In this document: in pieces, positions 34,301-43,067 of the stretch
Position numbering within the stretch: position 1 is the first letter of the stretch
How the letters are laid out: each line of letters opens with the position of its first letter
Assembly (NCBI RefSeq): GCF_009905375.1
Contig: NC_133653.1
Span: 54,847,751-54,911,750 of the forward strand
Direction of reading: 5' to 3'
DNA: 64,000 nt
Origin: Apium graveolens
Taxonomy: Eukaryota > Streptophyta > Magnoliopsida > Apiales > Apiaceae
Made by a program: the position numbers and the translations under genes
The notes under the pieces: generated by a model
What the model saw: only the letters and a program-made list of their open reading frames with translations
Databases searched by the model: none
What the model was told of the DNA's origin: nothing

Positions 34301-35473
34301 CACCATAGTTTCCTCTAGCCCTGTACCCCAACCAACTCTATCTCCTGAAGCATCTATCAAAGTCGAGATATGATTAACTCTTCTCCTTTTTTTCGTGGCC
34401 TTATGGAAAAATTTGCTGTTTTGATCCCCTTCGCGAAGCCAAAGTTGCTTTGATCTTTGCCTCCAAAACACCTCCTGCTGAGCATACACCTCTGCAAGTT
34501 TCGTTTTCTCTACTCTACACAATGCAACAGAATGAGCATCTCTCCTGCCCTTAAGAGTTTTCAATATATGCTTGCTTTGATTTATTCTTTTTCGAAAACT
34601 CCCTGTAATATCCTGACCCCATATTGACAGCTTTTGAGAACACACCAACAGCTTATCAAAAAAGGACATACCAGAAGCATTGTGCCAAGCTTCCTCCATA
34701 ATTTGTTTACACATCGGTTCCCTCAACCATGCATTCTCAAAGCGGAAAGGTTTGACAGAACGCAATACAACATTCTCACAGGGATCAAGCAACAAAGGAC
34801 AATGATCAGACGTTGTCGTTTCCAAATTTATAAGCTTTGCATTTTTAAATAAATTGAAAAAATTCTCCGAAGCTAATGCTCGATCCAATCTGACCTCGAT
34901 CCAGTTCTCCGTACCATAACCCTTCTCCCATGTAAATGGATACCCACTCATATTCATATCAACAAGGCCACAATCATCCAACACTTCTTTAAAGCCCTGA
35001 ATTAACCACTGCGGATAAGGCCTTCCTCCTCTTTTATCATCTTGAGACAGCACATTGTTCATATCCCCAATCAAAACCCAGGGAAGACTGTTGCCAGTAG
35101 CTAATGACCGGATCAAGTCCCACGTTTTCCTCCTTTTTCTCCTATCTGGCTCACCGTATACTCCTGTTAATCTGAACTCATGACCACCTCTGTTCTTAAC
35201 CACCAGGTCAATATGATTCTTACTATAAGTCTGCAAACGAACCTCGTCATTATACCTCCACAGAAAAGTAATACCTCCACTATGCCCCTGCGTTTCGACA
35301 GTAAATGCCCCCTCAAAATTCAACGCATTCCTTGCTACTTCCACTCTATTTTTATTACACAAGATCTCACATAAGAAAATAAAATTCGGCTTCTTTTGGG
35401 ACGTTATTTCTTTAAGGAATTGAAAAGCCCATGGTGTCCCAAGCCCATGGCAATTCCAGCTTATAACACTCAT
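31394..35473 (-). CDS. LINE ORF2: endonuclease, reverse transcriptase, RNase H
   Basis: An uninterrupted 1359-residue protein that nicks target DNA and copies the LINE RNA into the site. Domains in order: apurinic-type endonuclease (residues ~1-230: VISWNCHGLGTP, IGDMNNVL, TTSDHCPLLL); linker with WLREGDQNSKFFH; reverse transcriptase (~430-720: DKSPGPDGMSPGFYQKFW, RPISLCNVVYKIISKVLANR, SAFIPGRLISDNIM, KAYDRVEWDFL, RGIRQGDPLS, MFFADDSFIF with the catalytic Asp pair); a zinc-binding RT-associated region (~1040-1120: WNLKIPPKIKHFLWRA.., CPVCQNNAETIMHVLISC); and a C-terminal RNase H (~1200-1320: VNTDAAI, ESDCLQVIQAI). Its ATG overlaps the ORF1 stop in ATGA. All visible catalytic motifs look intact, so it may be functional. 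Confidence 0.96.
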   Translation of the reverse strand: MSVISWNCHGLGTPWAFQFLKEITSQKKPNFIFLCEILCNKNRVEVARNALNFEGAFTVETQGHSGGITFLWRYNDEVRLQTYSKNHIDLVVKNRGGHEFRLTGVYGEPDRRKRRKTWDLIRSLATGNSLPWVLIGDMNNVLSQDDKRGGRPYPQWLIQGFKEVLDDCGLVDMNMSGYPFTWEKGYGTENWIEVRLDRALASENFFNLFKNAKLINLETTTSDHCPLLLDPCENVVLRSVKPFRFENAWLREPMCKQIMEEAWHNASGMSFFDKLLVCSQKLSIWGQDITGSFRKRINQSKHILKTLKGRRDAHSVALCRVEKTKLAEVYAQQEVFWRQRSKQLWLREGDQNSKFFHKATKKRRRVNHISTLIDASGDRVGWGTGLEETMVDYFNTIFKASSTEWSEILSCISTKVSQFQNEMMLAPIEEEEVKQALFHMHPDKSPGPDGMSPGFYQKFWPIVGNDIVQMVRNFFVDGVLSSNLTSTNISLVPKRNDPQTMADLRPISLCNVVYKIISKVLANRVKSSLDGIISNTQSAFIPGRLISDNIMVAHEIMHFMRRKTTGKEGWMALKLDMSKAYDRVEWDFLRAVLLKLGFDQKLVGLFMSCVVSANYQIAHAGRIFGSIIPQRGIRQGDPLSSYLFLICIEGFTALIQDYERRQLIKGIKVARTAPSISHMFFADDSFIFCKATSRSAENVLQMLRIFEKASGQQINVVKSSVFFSRNTNGEVKESLLNQLQFQEAGENSLYLGLPSLMHRKKTAMFGFIKNRLQEKVQGWDKTVLSKGGKEILLKTVAQSMPNYAMSVFLLPIKLCHDIERIMCRFWWRASSSREKSIHWMSWEKMSRKKSIGGLGFRCIWDFNVALLGKQSWRLINYPQLLVSRVYKSRYYPDGSFFSAKPGGNPSYVWRNLVETQALMKEGLVCKVGRGDSILVLNDPWLPDTLNPYVISSSEALQNARVSNLMDLSTNQWDQDLIKDVFEERDANLIRSIPIGSDEADSWYWKFEKMGGYSVKSAYGFIRDSKENSHIDDNFGFWRRLWNLKIPPKIKHFLWRAIVGILPTKDNLVRKRVVVDVWCPVCQNNAETIMHVLISCSFSEECWNYMGFPSVTGEFLSFSNWFKEVLQKRRKTEIQLITLVCWMLWKNRNDLVWNQRGLKASEVVESAKSVLDQWRSVQDKTFDIYLGYMTQDDGHEHWKLPQQNRIKVNTDAAIFESSTSFSYAFVARDNAGRLIEARSRCMQGRVAPELAEAIGIREALSWIKESNQSGVEVESDCLQVIQAIRSSVASFSYLGRVVEECRALLASLKASNVLIRFVKRSANRVSHYLARYSCSVADRIWRFGDVHSEFQHVLLSDLKF

Positions 35474-36678
35474 AATGCTAGGCGAGTACCCCCTTGAGTA
35501 CCCGCCTCTTTGACGTTTTTTGGATCGATAACATTTACTGGGCCATTTTCTACAAACATGTCATCCTCTCCATCAGACTCCTTACTCATTTCTGTGCTCC
35601 GGCCCATCCCATTATTATGGCCCAACCCATCATCTGTTCTCCTTTTTTTCGAATCAATTATTATTGATGTACTTCCTTGTATTATGGGATCAGTTATATT
35701 ATCCCCTCCTATCCCTAAATTCACGCCTTCTGTTGTAGTTTGAATTTTCCCTCCACTCAATCCCCCAGCTGTATCAACCTGCATAGTTTGTGGAGAAGAT
35801 TTCGGGATATGATTGTTGCCTTCTGAAACTGAATTCATCCTCTCACCTTCTTTTCCCGTGTTCCATGGATCTTCATCACTGCCACTACGAAGCCACTTTG
35901 CACCTATTGGCTTAACCTGACTTCTGAGCGGAGCACGCATCCATACGCCATAGGGCTTAACTATCTCATGCTCAGGAGTATCAAATAATCGAGAACAGAA
36001 TTTATCAGAATGCCCAAGAAAGCCACAAATAAAACAGAATGTAGGAACATTCTCATATTTAAACGTAATCCAGAACCATTCATCCCCTGATTTCCTCACC
36101 TTCATTCGCCTTTTTAATGGTTTTGAAAGATCAAGAGATACACGCACACGCATATAACCACGCCAAACTTCCTTAAAATTTGACTTACATGACTCAACAT
36201 ACTTGCCGATAAAATTTCCAACCTCCATTATGACATTCTCAGACATGAAACCTGGTTTAAGATCATGTATTTGGATCCATAAATCCATAGTATTCAAACT
36301 AACATCACCTGGGTTCTCTCCTTCCTTCATACGTGCCATGACCAATGTTCTCCTATTAAAAGATCACGGGCTCCCCTCCAATATACGCTTTACATCCAGC
36401 TCGTGATAAAACTGAAATAGATATAAGTTTGTATCCAACTCCTTCATGTAAACCCCTCTCCCAGGTTTCCATAAAGCCGCTAATGTCTGCTGCATTGCTT
36501 GAAAATCCACTCGACCTTCTGTCAAGAAACGAGCCACCACACATAGTTTAGCATCGAAGTTTGTAAAACCTTGATTATTCCCTTTTGTTCCTCCAATCTC
36601 AAAAGCCAAAACATCTTCCTCCTCGTCTTCCAGCGTGATATTATTCATAGCATCAATGATACTACTAGACGATGCCAT
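35470..36678 (-). pseudogene. LINE ORF1: RNA-binding protein with one in-frame stop
   Basis: From MASSSSIIDAMNN (36678) the frame has a DUF4283-type domain typical of plant L1 ORF1 (LCVVARFLTEGRVDFQAMQQ.., LWKPGRGVYMKEL, FYHELDVKRILEGSP), then TGA at 36364-36366. It continues in the same frame (SFNRRTLVMARM.., MDLWIQIHDLKPGFM, FIGKYVESC) to a CCHC knuckle FCFICGFLGHSDKFC and a low-complexity tail. The stop replaces the Trp of the conserved P-W-S-F motif (TGG to TGA). Without it ORF1 would be about 402 residues. ORF1 protein coats LINE RNA. A partial product from the internal ATG at 36345 is possible. Confidence 0.93.
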
Positions 36679-36774
36679 AGCTTTGAAAGAAAAACAATGA
36701 AATGATAAGAAAAAAGACAAAACTGACGCTCTTCAAACTAACATATCAAACCATGTCAAAAGACAAGACTTTGT

Positions 36775-36791
36775 TTGCATTCTGTTTTCTT
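36775..36791. repeat. LINE target-site duplication, 5' side
   Basis: Identical 17-mer to 31351-31367. It marks the 5' end of the LINE. Confidence 0.93.
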
Positions 36792-37259
36792 AATTAACTC
36801 CAAACTCCCAAATTTAATCAAGAAAAAACTTAAAACACCCAAAACTCCAAACTCCCAAAACACTGTGAATAAGTGTAGAAATCCCAAATTTAAAAAGAAT
36901 TTGTAGTTGTATGTGCATTCAAATTGAGAAGAAAAAACATGGGAGGTGATATGTTCACCCCACTACTTACGACAAATTCACTTTTATTAATTTGTGCATA
37001 ATATATTGTTTATATTCATTTATTGTTAGGGAAAAATCGAACGGTTGTGTACAATTACTTTAGCATTAAAATGTGACTGTTTGCTGTAATCCCATGTTTA
37101 GTTCTAAATTTCACTAAATTTAAAAAGAGAAAAATGTATCTAAAGGTAACTTTAGAAACATTAACCCTATTTAATCATATGAACAATGTACTCGAAATTA
37201 TATATCAAGTTAGTAATATCTGGTTAATAGTATGTAGTTTTAACTAATTCATAACATCA
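36792..37259. other. Intergenic DNA before the tRNA gene
   Basis: AT-rich, no gene or element recognised. Confidence 0.6.
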
Positions 37260-37332
37260 TCCGTTGTAGTCTAGTTGGTCAGGATACTCGGCTCTCACCC
37301 GAGAGACCCGGGTTCAAGTCCCGGCAACGGAA
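37260..37332 (+). tRNA. tRNA-Glu (CTC)
   Basis: Acceptor arm TCCGTTG pairs with CAACGGA, with discriminator A. The anticodon stem CTCGG/CCGAG encloses loop CTCTCAC with anticodon CTC. The A box TAGTCTAGTTGG and B box GGTTCAAGTCC are intact, with stem CCGGG/CCCGG around the T loop. A T run (37336-37340) just downstream serves as the Pol III terminator. There is no intron, and CCA is not encoded, as normal for nuclear genes. It looks functional. Confidence 0.96.
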
Positions 37333-37335
37333 TGA

Positions 37336-37340
37336 TTTTT
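37336..37340 (+). terminator. Pol III terminator of tRNA-Glu
   Basis: TTTTT a few bases after the acceptor stem on the non-template strand. Confidence 0.8.
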
Positions 37341-38219
37341 GCCAAAATAGCCATTATAGAACAATGCATTTACAGGCACTAAAATTCAAACAAGTAGCTC
37401 ATTTAAATTCAATTTTTCGTGTTCTTCAATTAATTTGACATATATGGCGAATTGAGATGCTTTCTTTTGAATTTGAAAAGGGAGAATTAAGTACACCACT
37501 GCATTCACATTCAGTTAACTGTTTTTGGTGTTCTTCGACGTTTCTCTTCAGTTGCAATATATGTCACGCATAGAGAATCTGCCTTTCGAAGAGGAAGAAT
37601 TACTTGCAGAGTTACAGTAACAATCACCCTCTAGACAAACGTCAAATTCCTGAAGCAGCTACTACTTTTTGCGGTCAAACTCCTCCATCCAATTTTGACA
37701 AGGTTAAGTGAAAGCTTTTTGTAGAATTTTAGTGGCCCCAATTTCCAGATACATTTTTCATAGTACATTACAGCTTGAGCAAAGCTGCTGGCCCTTTATG
37801 AATCTGTGACTGTTTTCAAGTCCTGCTCATTTGATCTTATTATTTCCAACAGTTATACACCATTACACCATAAAAACCAAAAATACGAGAAAAGAGTATC
37901 CAGGATACTCTATGGGTTGAGATGCACGGCTCTGCCAACATATGATAATAACTACTAAAGACTTATAACAAGGATGTCGGAATTAAAGTGTCTTTATAGA
38001 TTGTATTGTCCCCAAAGCAGATCACCAAGTATAAAAAGGAGAAATTGAAACGATATACAATCAAATTAGATTGATAAATGACATTCCGTATACCATAAAA
38101 CAGAAATGCTCTGTCGATATGCCAAAATAATATTTTTTGACAACAAGTTAGTCATCGAAGATGTCCGCATTGCATGTACCTCCAGGCTGAAAGAAAGTTA
38201 CTAATCTCTTGCTTTAAGG
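37341..38219. other. Intergenic DNA and 3' flank of the deacylase gene
   Basis: No coding region found. The right part probably includes the 3' untranslated region of the minus-strand deacylase gene. Confidence 0.6.
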
Positions 38220-40461
38220 CTAACTTGTCTCCTGTCTTGCTCTTGCTGCTTCATTATTACCATTCCTGAAGTGATGAAAGATTTTTACGACCTTTGATTA
38301 AAGTATAAAATTATTGTTAAGTAAGATAAGTGAATATTTCCAATGCTAAAGGTTAGATGAAGTTTACTGCGGTAAACACAACTCACTTGGACGATTGAGA
38401 GGAATCAAGATGCATTGTAACTGGACCATCATTGACCAGGTTAACCTTCACATTCAGAAAAAACAGTTAAGATTCGTCAATTGTCCGTTCGACTAGATGA
38501 TGTTGACACAGCAAACACTAAAGAATATATCATATAAAAAACGAAAACATGGATTAAGAATCTCACCTTCATCATTGCTCCAAATATACCATCTGTGGAA
38601 AACAGTGGAAAAAAAAGAAATAGAATTAATACAAACTTGAGCATACAAATACATGCACGAAGTAATATGAGTAAATCATTCCACCTGAATCTAGAATAAT
38701 GTTTTTTTAACATATTATACACCTTTTGCCAAGTTTACATGATACATTTAAGATGAGCTATAGGACATGACACGAACACTTGATCAAGGCCTAAGGGAAA
38801 GATACTTGGCCTTAATTATAGTTGAAGAAATGGAAACGTATGGTCGCTTAGTAGACCGGACACCCCAAGTCCAAGTAAGACTGTATACGGGTAAGAGTTA
38901 TACAATTTTGCTTAGTTTGGCTAGAGGACAGAAATTTAGTAGGAACAAAATGAAATTTGTACTATTTCGTATGTTAATAGTCACAGTTGCCTCCCTTTCC
39001 CCATTTTCTACATACAAATTTAGAGTAGAGCTCAATCCCGCATATAAGGAGATAAATGTCTCGTTCCTACTTCTACTCAATTTCTTCACAAATCTCATAT
39101 TTTGTTGTTTCAGTTTTCCTTTGATCCTTTCTTTCACCTTCACTATGGCTAAAAAAATCATTTAATTTCTTTCTCATTCCACTCCCTCCCCTCCAAAGAA
39201 AGTATTCTTGTGCTATCATGCACTTTATGTAAGGTAAAACATAAAAACTTAATGTGTTCACTTGTTAGTCAGTATACACTCTAGTTGTGGAAATATGACC
39301 GTCCAGCTGATTCAGAAATGACCTTGCAAGCTCACCCCACGTTTGGTTTGAAAATAGAAATACACATAATTCAGAAATTTTAATCATCATTCATCTAACT
39401 TGTTTTAAAAATCCTACGCTGCTTACTTATACCCTGATGCACTCTCCCCTATTCTGAAACTGAATATATGTGAATCATTAACCTCGTTTTCCATCAACTA
39501 GGCTTTGAGATTTCACGTTACAGATATAACAGAACAGGAATATAACAAGGTAAGAACCTAAACAGATGTAAATAAATGAAAGTCTCAGTTCCCAATTTGC
39601 CGATGCCAGACGATTAAATAGGAACTTACACTCAAGATTAAAAACAAGAAAACTAAAGTCAATACCTTTAACTGCATCAGTTCTGTAAGCTTTCCCAAAC
39701 CTTTCAACCACTGAATTATAAAAAGGTTTGGCTCTACCGGGCGACATCGCAAGATGAAAATCCGGTTTGTTTCCTTTGAGTATCCCATATAATGTAAACT
39801 GACTAACTGCACAACACAAACAGTATCACAACTCCTCAACTCAATCAACACATCCACCCTATTTCCCAATAAGACTAAACCGCAAACCATGCAATCACAG
39901 TTACAAATAAAAATTAAACAACTCACATACCTAAAAGAACTTCATAATTCATTTGCATAACCTGCAATTCCACTAGATAAAATCAACCACTTGTTCTAAA
40001 ACAATAAAATAATCGATAAGCAAATAAAATAAGAAAAATACAATGCAGTTAGTTTGGGACATACATTTCGATCCCAAGATTTTCCAGCTGTGTCATTAGG
40101 GAACAATCTCATGTTCAACACCTTACGACATCTGTAAATAAAATAAAAATAAAAATAAATTATTTAACAGACTTCTTTTAATTTTATTTTTTATAATTAT
40201 AATATATAAATAATGGTATTAAACAATTGAATGTAAGTGGCATACATATAGTCAGCATCAGAGTCAACGTCGGAGTCGTGAATGCCGACGAGTACGAGAA
40301 GGCCAGGTCCGATTGATGATACTGTGCGCCCCTCCACCTGAAAAATGCTATCTTACGCTTATAAAGGCTAATAAAATTTTGGGGCTGTAAGGATATGTAG
40401 AGAGTGAAAGTGGACATACCTCCACGCTGGCCGAAGCAACTCGTTGAACGACGGCCCTCAT
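38220..40461 (-). CDS. DTD: D-aminoacyl-tRNA deacylase (DTD), eight exons
   Basis: Removes D-amino acids wrongly attached to tRNA, a proofreading enzyme. Exons on the minus strand: 40461-40420, 40337-40246, 40131-40065, 39961-39931, 39806-39666, 38592-38567, 38445-38387 and 38265-38220. All have GT/AG splice sites and join in frame to 504 nt (167 residues). The product begins MRAVVQRVASASVEVEG, has RLFPNDTAGKSWDRN, the catalytic SQFTL motif (about residue 79) and the NDGPVT motif, whose Gly-cisPro pair gives chirality selectivity. Bacterial DTD is about 145 residues; the extra C-terminal Ala/Arg/Glu-rich tail comes from exon 8. The start is the first ATG and matches the family N-terminus. Intron 5 carries a dispersed repeat. 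All visible motifs are intact. Confidence 0.95.
38717..38890. repeat. Dispersed repeat, copy 2, in DTD intron 5
   Basis: Matches 26520-26660 in ordered blocks (ACACCTTTTGCCAAGTTTAC exact). It lies between exons 5 and 6. The open frames over this intron (for example 38767-39165) are by-products. Confidence 0.6.
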
Positions 40462-41576
40462 AATTTGGGATGCCTGAGCTTTTCTATTTGGTCGCTGCCC
40501 AAACACAACTTATGCGCATTTTAGCAACCCTTTTTTTATTTTCATTTTCAATATATAGAGAACATTAATATTTTTTATACAAATTTTTGGACTTTGCTAT
40601 AATGATTACAGGCAGATCAGAAAGATCTATGATGTATCTCGATAATTTAATAATTTTGATAAATTAATAAAATATATGAAACACAATATTATTCATTTAT
40701 AAAGATTTTGGTGTATATCAAATTAATAAATGTGCGAAAGTGGATATACTAGATAAATAATTTACAAATATTCGAAAGTATGTTTTCAAAAAAAATGTGC
40801 AAAAGTATATAAGTAAATATTTATAATTTAAATCGAGATTTTTATGCAATTAACTTGTAGAAAATGGAAAAAAGGGATTGATTTAAAGTTTTTAATGTAT
40901 TTAGATATTGTCATTATTTATCATATTTTTTAAGAATTTGTCTGGTGTGCGAGCACATACTAAATACTAAAATTCATAAATGTGACTTATTTTAATCGAG
41001 GGACTTTTGTGAATTCAGGAATCCATCATCGTTAAAAATTAATTAGGGGGAGTGTCAAGTTTAACCATTTTTAAAGCAAATGTAACAAAAATGGTAGTTT
41101 TGTATTATTTGACCAACTTTAATAGGTGAAATAAGTAATTTTCAGTTTAGTAATACATAATAGGAAATTCAAAGTGGAGTATTATATATGATTTACGCAA
41201 TATGGCAGACACATAAAAAAATACGTATCTTTCAACATAATAATCAAAATTATAATTTTTTAGACCATCTCCAATTAGTTTTCATCCAAAATCAAATTCG
41301 GATCACCAACTGTGATCCAAATTTCTAATGAAATCCGACAGCCTGATCCAAATTTTGATCCAATTTAACTTTTACATATTATAATAAGCAAATATCATAT
41401 TAAACTCTTTATTCTTAAATTTAATATTTAAACATGAATAACTATTTATATTATATCTAATAAATTAATTAAATCAAAGCTAATTTATTTTACTACACTT
41501 AAACAATAATAGAATTATATACTTAATTAGCTAAAAACATATTCATTACATTAATTAACATCTAAAATATCATTAA
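40462..41576. other. Intergenic DNA between DTD and C3
   Basis: Holds the DTD promoter, for which I see no clear TATA box, then AT-rich DNA. A stretch near 41266-41360 (ACCATCTCCAAT.., repeated GATCCAAATTT) looks like repetitive DNA but I could not define ends. Confidence 0.55.
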
Positions 41577-41839
41577 TGTTAGTCCCTAACAATGCAGCAA
41601 GAATTACAGAAGGGAGTTGAATGTAATTCTAGTAAACTTTTTCTTGAACTATAAAATGTTCTAACTCAAACTATATATAAAATGTTCTAACTCAAACTAT
41701 ATATATATATAAGTATTTTGATTTGCAAGGTGCGGAATAACAAGTTAAGTGAATAAAAAACACAAAGTAATAAAAACACAAGTTTTTAAAACTTTTTGAG
41801 GGATTTAAAAGTATCCACCATATATATATATATATATAT

Positions 41840-41992
41840 GGGAAGTGATCCCCAGCCACCGTTGGATGGGATACAGCAGCCGCATTGTTTCATTGCGGGT
41901 GCACTCACCCTCCGCAATGAAACATTGCGGCAGCTCGCAATGTAATATTGCGGCTAGTGTATCCCAGCCAAGTTGACTGTGGATAATTTCCC
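41840..41992. mobile_element. MITE-like hairpin insertion in the C3 3' LTR
   Basis: The right LTR reads straight through TA repeats into ATCGATTTAAG, while the left LTR has 153 extra bases inside the TA run. The ends are inverted: GGGAAGTGATCCCCAG versus, on the other strand, GGGAAATTATCCACAG (13 of 16). Inside, GGGATACA pairs with TGTATCCC, and CCGCATTGTTTCATTGCGG (41880-41898) pairs with 41912-41930 at 18 of 19 positions around a 13 nt loop. The target may be TA, but the flanking microsatellite hides any duplication. Confidence 0.88.
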
Positions 41993-42388
41993 TATATATA
42001 TATATCGATTTAAGAACTCTGTGAAGAACAAGTTGTCTCACAGCTGCTTTACAAGTGAACAAACAAACTACAGCGAAATTCTTAACAGTTACAGCCTTTT
42101 CTATTTCTCTTATAAAAGTGTTTGCTTAGTTATTTGTTTCACTAGCTACATTTGGCTTATATATCACCAAGTTTACATGGTAATAAGACAGGATAATAAA
42201 ACAAAACTATCAAGTCAAACTGCTGCTTCACTACTCTATTCCAGCATCTTTGAAAATCTTCTTAGCTTGCATGGAAATGGTAATGCTTCTTTGTTCTTCA
42301 TTTCCTGTTAAACAGGCTCCCACATTCCTTTTGTAAACACACAACGCATGTGACTGTGTTGTCACTGTCAACAGATGTTTGAATTGAT

Positions 42389-42728
42389 CATCTGTCGGGT
42401 ACATACTTGTCATCCGTCGGGTTTCCTTGTTGATCATCTGTCGGGTAGCTTTGTTGATCATCCGTCGGGTAGCTATTTGACACTTGACTTCATTTCACTT
42501 ATGCAGAATTACAAGACATCTTATATTTACAATTAATCAGCCTATTCTGCATATCTAATAATAGTCAACATGACGCATATGCTACTACAGGATCTATACA
42601 AAGTTGTTCACAAAAATGTGTTACAATACTTATTGTTACATAAACTACTCACTTGATGGATGTCAAATCATCATCCGTCGGGACTATATTGAGTCATCCG
42701 TCGGGACTATATCTGATCATCCGTCGAG
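42389..42728 (+). repeat. C3 3' LTR: CATCCGTCGG motif array
   Basis: CATC(C/T)GTCGG starts at about 42389, 42411, 42435 and 42459 (steps 22, 24, 24), then TCATCCGTCGG at 42671 and 42694 and TCATCCGTCGA at 42717 (step 23). The first four recur in the right LTR at 54323-54403. The array lies in the U3 part of the LTR. Confidence 0.93.
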
Positions 42729-42806
42729 TGCTACATTTTTGACTAAGTTAAATCTACTAAGGTGTTTTGTTAATGTAATCATCAAGTTCACAACATATTC
42801 CCAACA

Positions 42807-42820
42807 ATCTCCCCCAATTT
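42807..42820 (-). other. C3 polypurine tract
   Basis: On the minus strand AAATTGGGGGAGAT precedes the LTR start TGTTGGGAA. Confidence 0.9.
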
Positions 42821-43067
42821 ATGCCTACTAGAATTGTAGCCATAAATTAAGAGAAACTTGATGATAACAAAACACTCTAAAAATACAGACTCAAAAGATA
42901 GTAGATAAAACTAAAAAGTGCTGCATTATTTACTGAAAAATTTACAAGACAAAGTGTTCAAAAATTTGCTCAGAATCATTTTCAAGGTGCTCCTCTAGTC
43001 TGAGCAAAATGATCTATTTCCTTGATTGTCTGGATTTCTTCCCAAGCCTCTTGTTGTTTTCTTCTAT

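Larger units (their letters stand above)
31368..36774 (-). mobile_element. Full-length L1-type LINE
   Basis: A non-LTR retrotransposon of 5.4 kb with a short 5' untranslated region (about 36679-36774), ORF1, an overlapping ORF2 and a very short A-rich 3' end (AAATAAAGAAAA on the minus strand, shared with the duplication). The perfect 17 bp flanking repeats and a single stop in nearly 5 kb of coding sequence point to a recent insertion. It lies between the lipase gene and the tRNA gene. Confidence 0.93.
41577..42806 (-). mobile_element. C3: complete 3' LTR
   Basis: On the minus strand it starts TGTTGGGAATATG at 42806, after the polypurine tract, and ends GGGACTAACA at 41577. About 790 bp matches the right copy (53655-54441). 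It includes a 153 bp hairpin insertion (41840-41992) absent from the other copy, and seven copies of the CATCCGTCGG motif. Confidence 0.93.

Noticed and set aside
38767..39165. 132-codon plus-strand open frame
   Set aside because: Lies in DTD intron 5, antisense to the gene, and spans a dispersed repeat; no recognisable domain.
39478..39926. Open frames treated as separate small genes
   Set aside because: They are DTD exon 5 read through into introns; the spliced model explains all conserved residues.
41266..41400. Repeated GATCCAAATTT segments near the C3 flank
   Set aside because: Short and AT-rich; ends and copy structure could not be defined.
42389..42728. Possible CRISPR-like array from evenly spaced short repeats
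   Set aside because: Repeats are only about 10-12 bp, degenerate, inside a plant LTR, and the spacers are repetitive too; no cas genes.
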